Of a stretch of DNA of 64,000 nt, positions 40,779-49,735 are shown piece after piece. The notes beneath the pieces were generated by a model, which saw only the letters and a program-made list of their open reading frames with translations, did not search any database and was not told where the DNA came from. Origin of the DNA: Yeosuana sp043876835 (GTDB lineage Bacteria; Bacteroidota; Bacteroidia; Flavobacteriales; Flavobacteriaceae); NCBI RefSeq assembly GCF_043876835.1, contig NZ_JBAWJZ010000011.1:1-64000 (forward strand). Reading direction: 5' to 3'. The stretch's first letter is position 1, and the number at the start of each line of letters is the position of its first letter. A program made the translations under genes and the position numbers.

Positions 40779-41526
40779 GGGTTTTTTGTATTGATTTGGT
40801 TAATAGTTCATAAATAGCTTTATGTTCAGAACCTTCTAATTTTTTTAAATGCTTCTTTATTGTTTTTTTGTCATTCCTTTTTGCTGGACCCGTTTGAGCC
40901 ATGTATGGCGAAATGGTTTGAACTTTATTGGCTGTTTCTAAAATAAGGGGTTTTAATATATCAAATTCAGTGCTCGTTGCTTCTGTAATTTCGTGTGCAA
41001 TTCTGTATAAATGATTTGTGAAATTGTTTACAAATACAGCCGCTAAATGCAAAGAGCTTCTTTGATCGCTATTAACTCTGTAACTAGTACTTCCAATGGA
41101 TTCCGCTAAAAGCTTCAATATACTAAAGTGTTCTTTGCTTGCTGTTTCAATACAAATGGGCACATTTGAAAAATTTATTTCTGCTTCTTTACTAAAAGTT
41201 TGAAGCGGATAAAATACGCCACGATGAAGTTTTTTATCTAAATCATACAAACCAACACTTCCAGAAGTATGGACTACAAGCTTGTTTTCAAATGGGAGTT
41301 GAGCAGAAACTTTTGCAACAGCATCATCACTAACAGCTATAATATAAACATCTGCTTCTTTTAAATTGGATAGGTTATCTGTTACCTCAACCAAGTTTTT
41401 ATAATAATCAATAGATTTTAAATTTCTATTAAACCATTGATTTACAATTATATTTTCAGCCTTATTGAAAGCTTTAAATAAGTGTGTGGCAACATTTCCA
41501 GCGCCTAAAATAACTACAGAAATCAT
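40759..41526 (-). CDS. Rossmann-like and DUF2520 domain protein
   Basis: A 255-residue protein with an NAD(P)-binding N-terminal domain (SVVILGAGNVATHLFKAFNK) similar to ProC and ketopantoate reductases, plus a helical C-terminal DUF2520 domain (SSLHLAAVFVNNFTNHLYRI). The reaction is unknown. It heads a run of four closely packed genes on the minus strand. It starts 60 bases from the divergent truncated haemoglobin. Confidence 0.9.
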   Translation of the reverse strand: MISVVILGAGNVATHLFKAFNKAENIIVNQWFNRNLKSIDYYKNLVEVTDNLSNLKEADVYIIAVSDDAVAKVSAQLPFENKLVVHTSGSVGLYDLDKKLHRGVFYPLQTFSKEAEINFSNVPICIETASKEHFSILKLLAESIGSTSYRVNSDQRSSLHLAAVFVNNFTNHLYRIAHEITEATSTEFDILKPLILETANKVQTISPYMAQTGPAKRNDKKTIKKHLKKLEGSEHKAIYELLTKSIQKTHGGKKL

Positions 41527-41546
41527 AATGCTAAAATAAGTAAGTA

Positions 41547-41579
41547 TTGTGTTATATAAAAGCTATTCATGTATCTTTG
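41547..41579 (+). promoter_or_regulatory. Possible promoter giving a leaderless truncated-haemoglobin mRNA
   Basis: TTG at 41547-41549 and TATCTTTG at 41572-41579 are 22 bases apart, within the range tolerated by Bacteroidota promoters. The ATG at 41586 lies 6 bases past the -7 box, close to where transcription would start, so the transcript may have almost no leader. Confidence 0.45.
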
Positions 41580-41585
41580 TTTGAT

Positions 41586-41975
41586 ATGGAAAAAAAAGAT
41601 ATTAAAACTCGTGAAGACGTTTTTTTGTTGGTTTCATCATTTTATGATAAAGTTAGAAAAAATGAATTATTAGCTCCTTTTTTTAATGAAGCTATTAAGG
41701 ATTGGGATGAACATTTAAATAGATTAACAACTTTTTGGGAATCAAATTTATTTTTAAAAACCAAATATTTAGGAAATCCATTAGAAGCTCATGCAAAAGT
41801 AGATCAAAATAACAATAACTCAATTTCTGAATTACATTTTGGTATTTGGATAAACCTTTGGTTTGAAACCATTGACGAATTATTTGTTGGTGATTATGCC
41901 GAAAACGCAAAAAGACGTGCTAGAAAGATGAGTACATTTTTATACCTTAAAATTTTTGAAGCAAGACAAAAATGA
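41586..41975 (+). CDS. Group III truncated haemoglobin
   Basis: A 129-residue haem protein of the truncated globin family, group III. Visible features are REDVFLLVSSFYDKVRKNELLAPFF, the WDEHLNRLTTFWESNLF region containing the E-helix, and AHAKVDQNNNNSISELHFGIWINLWFETIDELF with the proximal His in SELHFGIW. The upstream in-frame ATG would add 13 residues without homology, so the ATG at 41586 is used. It lies alone between the DUF2520 gene and ccsBA and may bind oxygen or nitric oxide. Confidence 0.92.
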   Translation: MEKKDIKTREDVFLLVSSFYDKVRKNELLAPFFNEAIKDWDEHLNRLTTFWESNLFLKTKYLGNPLEAHAKVDQNNNNSISELHFGIWINLWFETIDELFVGDYAENAKRRARKMSTFLYLKIFEARQK

Positions 41976-42077
41976 GCATTTAAAAATAAAATTTTAAGAA
42001 GTTTTTTATGATTTATATCATTTCTAAATAAACTAAATGCCATAAATTTGTTGAACTTTTAATAGATATCAATCACC

Positions 42078-45000
42078 ATGTTAAACAAAATATCCAAAAT
42101 TCTTTTTTCAACCCGATTAACCGCAGTTTTATTCCTAGTATTTGCAGGAGCAATGATAGCTGGAACATTTTTAGATGCCGGACAAAAAACATCTCCAACG
42201 CCTTTTACAAGAACATTAATTTATAATGCTTGGTGGTTTGAAGCTATTTTAGTGTTTTTTGTAATAAATTTTGCAGGTAATATTTTTAAATACAAACTTT
42301 ATAAGAAAGAAAAATGGGCAACATTTTTATTGCATTTAGCCTTTGTTTTTATTCTTTTAGGTGCGTTTATAACAAGATATACAAGTTTTGAAGGCATGAT
42401 GGCTATACGAGAAGGAGCCACCGAAAACAAATTCTTAACTCAAAAAACATATCTAACAGTCTATATTGATGGTGATTATAAAATTGATGGCGTTGCGCAA
42501 CGTTTGCCTATTGAAAAAGAGGTAGATTTTTCGCCAAGACTAAATAATAAGTTTTCAATTAACACGAAGTACGATCAGCAACCGGTTAAAATCGAATTAG
42601 AGAAGTTTTTACAGGGAGCAGAAGAAGATATTGTTCCAGATGAAGCAGGTGATAATTATTTAAAAATAGTTGAAGCCAGTGATGGTGGTGCTCATAATCA
42701 TTTCTTGAAAGAAGGACAGATAATGATTATTCATAATGTATTGTTTTCACTTAATTCTCCTACTAAGGGAGCCATAAATATTACTAATAATGACGATGGT
42801 ATTTTTATTGAATCACCATTTGATGGAGAATACATGACCATGGCAACCATGGCTAAAGGTGATTTGGTTAAAGATAGTATTCAGCCTTTACATTTAAGAT
42901 CTAGATATGTTATTGGTAATTTTCAAATGGTATTCCCTAAACCAGTTATTAAGGGTAAATTTGATTTGGTTAAAAAATCTCAAATGTTAAACACTTTTGA
43001 TGAAGACGGTTTGTTGCTTAAAATAACAACAAATGGAGAAACTAAAACAGTTGGCGTACTAGGAGGTAAAGGCTCAAATAATGCTTTTAAAAAGGTTAAA
43101 ATAGGAGGGTTGGACATAAATCTACAATATGGTGCAAAAGTACTTGAACTGCCATTTTCAATTAAATTAAATGATTTTGAAGCTGAACGTTACCCTGGGA
43201 CAGAAAGAGGATATTCTTCGTATTCAAGTAAGGTAACAGTATTTGATAAAGAAAAAGGTGATTTTGATTATAAAATTTTCATGAATAACATCCTTGATCA
43301 CAGAGGTTATCGTTTTTTTCAATCTAGTTTTGATCAAGATGAAAAAGGAACTGTATTATCTGTAAACCATGATTTTTGGGGAACATGGGTTACTTATATT
43401 GGATATTTTATGTTATTCTTTGGACTATTGGCTATTTTATTTACTAAGCATACACGTTTTGATTTCCTTAAAAATCAATTGGATGCAATTAAATCTAAAA
43501 AATCAAAGTTTCTTGCTATTCTTTTATTTTGTTTTGGATTGAATGCATTTTCCCAAGGACACTCTGAAAATGATGGTCATAATCATTCAAAACCAACAAA
43601 AACTCAAATAGATTCTGTTTTAAAGGCTAACATAACGCCAAAGAAACATGCCGATAAATTCGGACATTTAGTTATTCAAGACCTTAGTGGAAGAATGATG
43701 CCGATTAATACATATGCCTCAGAAATGCTTAGAAAATTAAGCAAAAATGATGCATATGAAGAGTTTGATGCTAATCAGGTATTTCTATCTATACAAGAAA
43801 GCCCAATGTTATGGTACAATACACCAATCATCTATTTAAAACTTCAAAAAGCAGATTCAATTAGACATTTAATTGGTCTTCCTAAAGAAGAAAAGTTTGC
43901 TACACTAGCCGATTTTTTTACAGAAAAGGGAGAATATAAATTAGCTCCGTTTCTTGATGAGGCTTATAAAGCTCAAGTACCAAATGCTTTTCAAAAAGAA
44001 TTTAAAGAAGCTGATCAACGTGTAAATTTATTATATAATACCATTGAAGGTAGATCTCTTAAAATATTTCCTATTCCAGATGATGCTAATAATAAATGGA
44101 CTTCTTCAACAGAATTTAGAACCAAAAATTACAATATAAAGGATTCTTTATATGCTAATTTTATCAACAATGGTTTTAGAGCATATTTAATGACTTTAAA
44201 TGAAGCTAAACAATCTGGAAATTTTAAAGAAGCAGATAAACTTTTAAATGCATTTAAAAAGACTCAACATCAGTATGGTGCATCAGTAATGATGAGTGAT
44301 AAAAAAGTAAAGACCGAAGTGTTATATAACAAGTATGATATCTTTAAAAAACTGTTTAGTTGGTATATGTACGCAGGTTCTTTACTTTTTATAATTCTTA
44401 TAATTCAGATTTTTAAAAGCAAAAGTAAGCTACTAAAAGTATTGATTAATATATTTAAAATTTCAATCCTTTTATTATTTATTCTTCATACAGCAGGTTT
44501 GATTGCTCGTTGGTATATATCTGGTCATGCGCCTTGGAGTGATGCTTACGAATCCATGATTTATGTTGCTTGGGCAACTATGTTATTTGGTTTATTGTTT
44601 GGTAGAAAAAGTGATCTTACTATTGCATCAACTGCATTTGTTGCTTCAATGATATTAATGGTGGCACATTGGAACTGGATGGATCCTGCAATTGCTAATT
44701 TACAACCAGTTTTAAACAGTTATTGGTTGATGATTCACGTAGCTGTGATTGTTGCTAGTTACGGGCCGTTTACATTAGGGATGATATTAGGATTAGTTGC
44801 TTTGTTCTTAATGATATTCACTAATAAAGAGAATAAAGAAAAAATGATAGTTAACATCAATGAACTATCAATAATTAACGAAATGTCCTTAACAGTTGGT
44901 TTAGTTATGTTAACAATTGGGAACTTTTTAGGAGGTATGTGGGCCAATGAAAGTTGGGGACGTTATTGGGGCTGGGATCCAAAAGAAACTTGGGCTCTTA

Positions 45001-45266
45001 TAAGTATTATGGTTTATGCTTTTGTAATTCATATGCGATTGGTTCCAGGTTTAAGAGGACGTTGGTTTTTTAATCTTATGTCTGTAGCAGCCTATTCAAG
45101 TATTATGATGACTTATTTCGGGGTTAATTTTTATTTAGCAGGATTGCATTCTTATGCCAGTGGTGATCAAATAGTGAGTGTTAAATTTATAGTTGGCGCT
45201 GTTTTATTTTTAGCTATTGTTGGCTATTTTGCTTACAGAAAATATATTAAATACTTGAAAAAGTAA
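42078..45266 (+). CDS. ccsBA: Cytochrome c biogenesis protein CcsB-CcsA fusion
   Basis: A 1062-residue fused haem lyase of system II cytochrome c maturation. The N-terminal half is ResB/CcsB-like with membrane helices at residues 15-35, 55-75, 80-100 and a large periplasmic part. A further helix region near residues 440-495 resembles a cleaved signal-like segment. The C-terminal part from about 760 is CcsA: WGRYWGWDPKETWALI near residue 957 is the Trp-rich haem-binding motif, and conserved His residues lie in neighbouring helices. It exports haem and attaches it to CxxCH motifs of apocytochromes. Fusion of the two subunits is usual in Bacteroidota. Confidence 0.95.
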   Translation: MLNKISKILFSTRLTAVLFLVFAGAMIAGTFLDAGQKTSPTPFTRTLIYNAWWFEAILVFFVINFAGNIFKYKLYKKEKWATFLLHLAFVFILLGAFITRYTSFEGMMAIREGATENKFLTQKTYLTVYIDGDYKIDGVAQRLPIEKEVDFSPRLNNKFSINTKYDQQPVKIELEKFLQGAEEDIVPDEAGDNYLKIVEASDGGAHNHFLKEGQIMIIHNVLFSLNSPTKGAINITNNDDGIFIESPFDGEYMTMATMAKGDLVKDSIQPLHLRSRYVIGNFQMVFPKPVIKGKFDLVKKSQMLNTFDEDGLLLKITTNGETKTVGVLGGKGSNNAFKKVKIGGLDINLQYGAKVLELPFSIKLNDFEAERYPGTERGYSSYSSKVTVFDKEKGDFDYKIFMNNILDHRGYRFFQSSFDQDEKGTVLSVNHDFWGTWVTYIGYFMLFFGLLAILFTKHTRFDFLKNQLDAIKSKKSKFLAILLFCFGLNAFSQGHSENDGHNHSKPTKTQIDSVLKANITPKKHADKFGHLVIQDLSGRMMPINTYASEMLRKLSKNDAYEEFDANQVFLSIQESPMLWYNTPIIYLKLQKADSIRHLIGLPKEEKFATLADFFTEKGEYKLAPFLDEAYKAQVPNAFQKEFKEADQRVNLLYNTIEGRSLKIFPIPDDANNKWTSSTEFRTKNYNIKDSLYANFINNGFRAYLMTLNEAKQSGNFKEADKLLNAFKKTQHQYGASVMMSDKKVKTEVLYNKYDIFKKLFSWYMYAGSLLFIILIIQIFKSKSKLLKVLINIFKISILLLFILHTAGLIARWYISGHAPWSDAYESMIYVAWATMLFGLLFGRKSDLTIASTAFVASMILMVAHWNWMDPAIANLQPVLNSYWLMIHVAVIVASYGPFTLGMILGLVALFLMIFTNKENKEKMIVNINELSIINEMSLTVGLVMLTIGNFLGGMWANESWGRYWGWDPKETWALISIMVYAFVIHMRLVPGLRGRWFFNLMSVAAYSSIMMTYFGVNFYLAGLHSYASGDQIVSVKFIVGAVLFLAIVGYFAYRKYIKYLKK

Positions 45267-45279
45267 TTAAAACAATCAA

Positions 45280-45307
45280 TAAGCATCAAGGTTTAGCTTG
45301 ATGCTTA
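45280..45307 (+). terminator. Intrinsic terminator-like hairpin after ccsBA
   Basis: TAAGCATCAAG (45280-45290) pairs with CTTGATGCTTA (45297-45307) across a 6-base loop, 13 bases after the ccsBA stop. The following tract (ACTTACTTTG) is only weakly T-rich, so termination efficiency may be modest. Confidence 0.6.
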
Positions 45308-45368
45308 ACTTACTTTGTTTTTGTTCAGATTAAATTTATAAATTAGTAATTTATAAAACATTAATTTG

Positions 45369-45947
45369 ATGACAAAAGGACGTTTAGAAGCATTTACCGA
45401 TGGGGTTTTGGCCATAATCATAACAATTATGGTTTTAGAATTGAAAGTTCCTCATGGAGGGAATTTTGAAGATTTGAAACCATTACTGCCTATTTTTAGC
45501 AGCTACGTCTTAAGCTTTATTTATTTAGCAATTTATTGGAATAATCATCATCACATGATGCAAACCGTTAAGCAAGTTAACGGAAGAATGCTTTGGGCAA
45601 ATATGCATCTATTGTTTTGGTTATCTATTATACCATTTGTAACAGGCTGGATGGGTGAAAACCATTTTACCATTGCTTCTGTATTTTTATATGGTATTAT
45701 ATTGCTTTTTGCTTCAATTGCTTATTGGATTTTGCAAACCATAATAATAAAAAGCCATGGAAACGAGTCTATATTAGTAAAGGCTCTTGGCAAAGACTTA
45801 AAAGGAAAAATGTCTCCAATACTATATATTATTGGTAGTTTGAGCGCTTTTTATAATATATGGATTTCTGGTGCTGTTTACATTTCAGTCGCAATTATTT
45901 GGCTTATTCCCGATAAAAGGATTGAGAAAGCTTTAAAAGGAAATTGA
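45369..45947 (+). CDS. TMEM175-family (DUF1211) membrane protein
   Basis: A 192-residue membrane protein of the TMEM175/DUF1211 family, in which the members form potassium channels. The conserved N-terminal motif RLEAFTDGVLAIIITIMVLEL, quoted in part, contains the FSDGVLAI-type signature (here FTDGVLAI). Several more transmembrane helices follow (YVLSFIYLAIYWNNHHHM, LHLLFWLSIIPFVTGW). The ATG at 45369 follows a TTG that could extend it by one residue. It lies just downstream of the ccsBA hairpin and is likely an independent unit. Confidence 0.9.
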   Translation: MTKGRLEAFTDGVLAIIITIMVLELKVPHGGNFEDLKPLLPIFSSYVLSFIYLAIYWNNHHHMMQTVKQVNGRMLWANMHLLFWLSIIPFVTGWMGENHFTIASVFLYGIILLFASIAYWILQTIIIKSHGNESILVKALGKDLKGKMSPILYIIGSLSAFYNIWISGAVYISVAIIWLIPDKRIEKALKGN

Positions 45948-45956
45948 TTTCTAATT

Positions 45957-46627
45957 TTAGGCTTTATAACGATTGGTTTTAATATTAATAACTACTTGAA
46001 GTCTATTTATAAAAGCACCATTTATTTTTTGATTCAAATAACCCAATTCTATATTATTGAATTTTGAAATGTGAATTCCAAGGGCTGTGTAAAAACGGTT
46101 TTCTGTAAACACTTTGCTTTCTAAGTTGGCAAAAACCTCATCATTAATTAAAACAAACAACGATTTATTCAGATTTACCGAAGCCCCAAGTTGATAGCGA
46201 ATTCTATTAAGGGTTGTATTTTTATCCAAATCATTCAAAAATCTGTTTTCAAGCCTTAATCTATTTGTAATTGTTAAATAATCAATATTATGTTTATAGC
46301 ATATCTGTTCGTATAATCTATTTTCAAATAGATGGGTTTCTCCAGTAGCTTCTATGCTTCTGTCAACATCTAAATGACTATAATTTAATGTAATCGAAGT
46401 TTTAGGTGTTAAATGTAATTGATTCCTGAAGAAAGCAGCATGAGGTTAAAATTACTTGTTGGTTCAAAAAAACGAAATTGTACACCGGTTTTAAAACTCA
46501 CCTTGTTTGAAATGGCGTGTGTACCATCATATATATACCATGAACCAAACTTGTTTTTTGTGTTAACTTGTGCGTAAGATTGTGTAATAAAGACAAGTAC
46601 TAATATAAAGAGTCTTTTAGTTGTCAT
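45957..46627 (-). pseudogene. DUF2490 protein gene with a one-base frameshift
   Basis: From the ATG at 46627 the product has a signal peptide (LFILVLVFITQSYAQ) and the DUF2490 start NKFGSWYIYDGTHAISNKVSFK; the frame ends GINYI then stop at 46409. The next frame continues LTPKTSITLNYSHLDVDRSI... through NRLRLENRFLNDLDKN and ends GYLNQKINGAFINRLQVVI with a stop at 45957. Inserting one C near 46413-46416 joins both into a continuous outer-membrane-like beta protein (GINYHLTPKTS). It is either a recent pseudogene or an assembly error. Its 3' end converges on the TMEM175 gene with 9 bases between. Confidence 0.8.
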
Positions 46628-46645
46628 TGAAATTTAAATGGAAAT

Positions 46646-46674
46646 AAAAAAAGGAGCTTATCATTTTAAGCTCC
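46646..46674 (-). terminator. Intrinsic terminator of pckA
   Basis: GGAGCTTA (46653-46660) and TAAGCTCC (46667-46674) form a perfect stem; on the minus strand seven T's follow (complement of 46646-46652). It lies 23 bases beyond the pckA stop and 19 bases before the start of the DUF2490 gene. Confidence 0.85.
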
Positions 46675-46696
46675 CTTCTTTTTTTAAACTAATCTA

Positions 46697-48328
46697 TTAT
46701 ATGTGTTCTTCTAAATGGTGGTGTTCATCAATTAGTGGACCACCTTCCATAATTTGTTGTGAAGCTTCATTAGCAAATTTTTCAAAGTTTAAGTGGAATG
46801 AATGTGCTAATTGAATGGCTTTACTAATATATCCACCTTTTTGTAGCCAAGTGTTTATTGGATCTAAAATCTCAATAGGCACATTTGGACAATATTTAGG
46901 CATATATAAACCAAAGATTGGGTGTTGATGGAATTCTACGTTATCTAATTCACCTTTTAAAATAGAGGTAATCATAGCACGTGTATATTTCAATTTAATT
47001 CTAGAACCAACTCCGTGAGGTCCACCGCTCCATCCGGTATTGATTAACCAAACATTTACACCAGCATCTTGCATTTTTTTACTTAACATTTCAGCATATA
47101 CAGTTGGGTGTAATGGCATAAATGGTGCTCCAAAACAAGCAGAGAATGATGGTACTGGTTCAGTGATTCCTGCTTCAGTTCCTGCAACTTTTGCTGTATA
47201 ACCAGAAATAAAATGGTATGCAGCTTGACCAGGTGTTAATTTAGAAACTGGAGGCAATACACCAAAAGCATCTGCAGTTAAGAAGAAAATGTTTTTAGGA
47301 TTTCCTGCGTAAGAAGGTACTTGAATATTGTCTATGTGATCAATTGGGTAACTTACTCTCGTGTTTTGAGTAATAGTTCCATCAATATAATCAACTTCTT
47401 TGGTTCCTTTTTTGAATACTATATTTTCTAATAAGGCCCCAGGTTTAATAGCTCTAAAAATGTCTGGTTCTTTTTCTTCTGTTAAATCAATCACTTTTGC
47501 ATAACATCCGCCTTCAAAATTGAATATTGTATTTTCAGCAGTCCATCCGTGTTCGTCATCACCAATTAATTTACGATTTGGATCTGCAGATAAAGTTGTT
47601 TTTCCTGTTCCAGATAGACCAAAGAAAATAGCAGTATCTCCTTCTTCTCCATAGTTTGCAGAACAGTGCATTGGTAATACATTTTTATCAGTAGGTAAAA
47701 TCATGTTCAAAGCAGAGAAAATACCTTTTTTAATTTCACCAGTATAAGCAGAACCACCTACTAATGCAATTTTTTTAGTAAAGTTTAAAATAGAAAAATT
47801 ACCTTGACGAATACCATAAGCTGCAGGATCAGGACACACATAACCTGGAGCACAAAGTACCAACCAATCTTCTTCAAAACTCTCTAATTCTACAGGATCT
47901 AAACGTAAGAACATGTTGTAAGCAAATAGGTTAGACCAAGCATATTCTGTAATGGTTCTAACATTCATTCTGTATTTAGGATCAGCACATACTGCAGCGT
48001 CTCTAGCGTAAATTTCTTTTCCTGAAAGATAATTTAATATTTCATTTTCTAATTTTTCGAAATTTTCTGGAGAAACAGGTTTGTTAATGTTACCCCACCA
48101 AACCCTATCTTTAGTGTAATCATCCTTAACTATAAAACGATCTTGAGGAGATCTTCCAGTAAATTTTCCAGTATAAATAGCTAAAGTACCGTTTTCTGTT
48201 TCTACACCACCTTCTTTTTCAACTGCAATTTTTTGAAGCTCTTTTGGTGATAAATTCCAATGTGCATTAACATTTTTTAAACCATACTTTTCCAAGTTTG
48301 TATTTAATAAGGTTGCTGATTCATTCAT
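46697..48328 (-). CDS. pckA: Phosphoenolpyruvate carboxykinase (ATP)
   Basis: A 543-residue enzyme that turns oxaloacetate into phosphoenolpyruvate with ATP, the entry to gluconeogenesis. Clear features are FTGRSPQDRFIVKD, the P-loop FFGLSGTGKTTLSADPNR, the Mn-binding GDDEHGW and the C-terminal GVGSRIKLKYTRAMI. Full length. It is monocistronic: a terminator follows, and upstream lies a 373-base gap with an inverted repeat that may hold its regulatory region. Confidence 0.97.
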   Translation of the reverse strand: MNESATLLNTNLEKYGLKNVNAHWNLSPKELQKIAVEKEGGVETENGTLAIYTGKFTGRSPQDRFIVKDDYTKDRVWWGNINKPVSPENFEKLENEILNYLSGKEIYARDAAVCADPKYRMNVRTITEYAWSNLFAYNMFLRLDPVELESFEEDWLVLCAPGYVCPDPAAYGIRQGNFSILNFTKKIALVGGSAYTGEIKKGIFSALNMILPTDKNVLPMHCSANYGEEGDTAIFFGLSGTGKTTLSADPNRKLIGDDEHGWTAENTIFNFEGGCYAKVIDLTEEKEPDIFRAIKPGALLENIVFKKGTKEVDYIDGTITQNTRVSYPIDHIDNIQVPSYAGNPKNIFFLTADAFGVLPPVSKLTPGQAAYHFISGYTAKVAGTEAGITEPVPSFSACFGAPFMPLHPTVYAEMLSKKMQDAGVNVWLINTGWSGGPHGVGSRIKLKYTRAMITSILKGELDNVEFHQHPIFGLYMPKYCPNVPIEILDPINTWLQKGGYISKAIQLAHSFHLNFEKFANEASQQIMEGGPLIDEHHHLEEHI

Positions 48329-48701
48329 GTTGTTTAAGTTTTTAATTTGTATTAATTGCCCTTTTCTTGGCCTCTGTAATTAATTATTTTTTTTACATTA
48401 TAAAATTACAGAGCATGAATGCTTTTATTTATGACAAATATCATAATTCACTTAAGTGCCTCATTTTTCAATAATTATCAAAATTTTTGATAATTAAATT
48501 TTAAAAAAATTAGCGAAAACGTAATAGAATTATTGAGTTATTATTAAACTTGTTTATTTTGTATGAAAATTTAAACTTTAATTGATATTCTAATAAAAAA
48601 AATGATGATTATTGAATAAAAAAACATCAAGTAGTAAATTATTTTGCAATAATTATTGACTTTTGTATTGCTCTTTTTAGGGTTTAATAAAATTATAATA
48701 T
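48329..48701. promoter_or_regulatory. Intergenic region between divergent pckA and bshB1
   Basis: The 373 bases hold no convincing ORF. CTCTGTAATT (48372-48381) and AATTACAGAG (48404-48413) form a perfect 10-bp inverted repeat with a 22-base spacer, near the start of pckA, and could be a leader hairpin or a regulator site. A degenerate -7-like box (GATATTTG on the minus strand at 48442-48435) is the best pckA promoter candidate, but no TTG lies 19 bases upstream of it. The rest is A/T-rich and shows nothing else I recognise. Confidence 0.45.
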
Positions 48702-49421
48702 ATGAAATTAGATATTCTCGCCATTGGTGCTCATCCAGATGATGTAGAGTTAGGTTGTGCCGCTACTTTAGCTAAAGAAATTACTAATGGAAAAAAAGTT
48801 GGTATTATTGACTTAACACAAGGCGAACTAGGAACAAGAGGTAATGAAAAAACAAGGTTTGAGGAAGCTCAAAATGCAGCAAATATTTTAGGAGTTGATA
48901 TTAGAGTCAATATGAAGTTTGCTGACGGGTTCTTTAAAAATGATAAAGAGCATCAATTAGCAGTGATTAAAATGATTCGTAAATATCAACCAGAAATTGT
49001 TATCTGTAATGCTATTGAAGACAGACATATTGACCATGCAAAAGGAAGCCAGTTAGTTTGTGATGCTTGTTTTTTAAGCGGATTGTTAAAAATTGAGACA
49101 AAAGATGATGAAGGAAAGTTGCAAAAACCATGGAGACCTAAACAAGTTTACCATTATATACAATGGAAGAACCTTGAACCGGACATCATTGTAGATGTTT
49201 CTGGTTTTATGGACATTAAAATGGATTCTGTAATGGCTTATAAAACGCAATTTTACGATGCCAATAGTAAAGAACCAATTACTCCAATTGCAACAAAAAA
49301 TTTTACAGAAAATATAAAAAACAGAGCTATTGATATGGGAAGATTAATAGGAGTGGAGTATGGGGAAGGTTTTACTGTTGATAGAAATATTGCTGTTGAG
49401 AGTTTATTTAATTTGAAATAG
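48702..49421 (+). CDS. bshB1: Bacillithiol biosynthesis deacetylase BshB1
   Basis: A 239-residue LmbE-family zinc deacetylase. It removes the acetyl group of N-acetylglucosaminyl malate in bacillithiol synthesis. AIGAHPDDVELGCAATLAKE is the zinc motif, DLTQGELGTRGNEKTR and NAIEDRHIDHAKGSQLV carry further His/Asp residues. The length matches BshB1 rather than larger PIG-L proteins. The gene is alone between pckA and tRNA-His. Confidence 0.93.
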   Translation: MKLDILAIGAHPDDVELGCAATLAKEITNGKKVGIIDLTQGELGTRGNEKTRFEEAQNAANILGVDIRVNMKFADGFFKNDKEHQLAVIKMIRKYQPEIVICNAIEDRHIDHAKGSQLVCDACFLSGLLKIETKDDEGKLQKPWRPKQVYHYIQWKNLEPDIIVDVSGFMDIKMDSVMAYKTQFYDANSKEPITPIATKNFTENIKNRAIDMGRLIGVEYGEGFTVDRNIAVESLFNLK

Positions 49422-49526
49422 TACGTATAATTAAGTTGAATAATTAAAAATTAGTAACAAAGTTTTTTCTAATTTATTGATTTACTGAAGTATTTAAAAT
49501 TCCTTTTAAAATATTAATAAAAATCT

Positions 49527-49556
49527 TTGTAGAAAAACTGAAATCAGTTACATTTG
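49527..49556 (+). promoter_or_regulatory. Bacteroidota promoter of tRNA-His
   Basis: TTG (49527-49529) and TACATTTG (49549-49556) are exactly 19 bases apart, matching TTG-N19-TAnnTTTG. The tRNA starts 27 bases after the -7 box. Confidence 0.8.
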
Positions 49557-49583
49557 CACACGCATTCAAAAATGCGCTACATG

Positions 49584-49657
49584 GTGGTTGTAGCTCAGCT
49601 GGTTAGAGCATTGGTTTGTGGTACCAAGGGTCGCCGGTTCGAACCCGGTCTTCCACC
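49584..49657 (+). tRNA. tRNA-His (anticodon GUG)
   Basis: D arm GCTC/GAGC, anticodon stem TTGGT/ACCAA with loop TTGTGGT (anticodon GTG), and T arm GCCGG/CCGGT. The gene is preceded by an extra G at 49583, as expected for tRNA-His. The acceptor strands are GTGGTTG and CTTCCAC, which pair at five positions but leave two adjacent U-U mismatches (positions 5-68 and 6-67). CCA is not encoded. Confidence 0.9.
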
Positions 49658-49666
49658 CAAAAAGAT

Positions 49667-49697
49667 AAAGCCTTTCAATTTATTGAAAGGCTTTTTT
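49667..49697 (+). terminator. Intrinsic terminator after tRNA-His
   Basis: The stem pairs AAAGCCTTTCAAT (49667-49679) with ATTGAAAGGCTTT (49682-49694) and is followed by T's. It lies 9 bases after the tRNA. On the minus strand it could also help to terminate pheT, whose stop is at 49736. Confidence 0.88.
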
Positions 49698-49735
49698 TGT
49701 GTCTGTAATCAAATAATATTGCAAACTGTTGTTTG

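Noticed and set aside
45957..46238. Separate 93-residue protein
   Set aside because: It is the C-terminal part of the frameshifted DUF2490 gene and not an independent gene.
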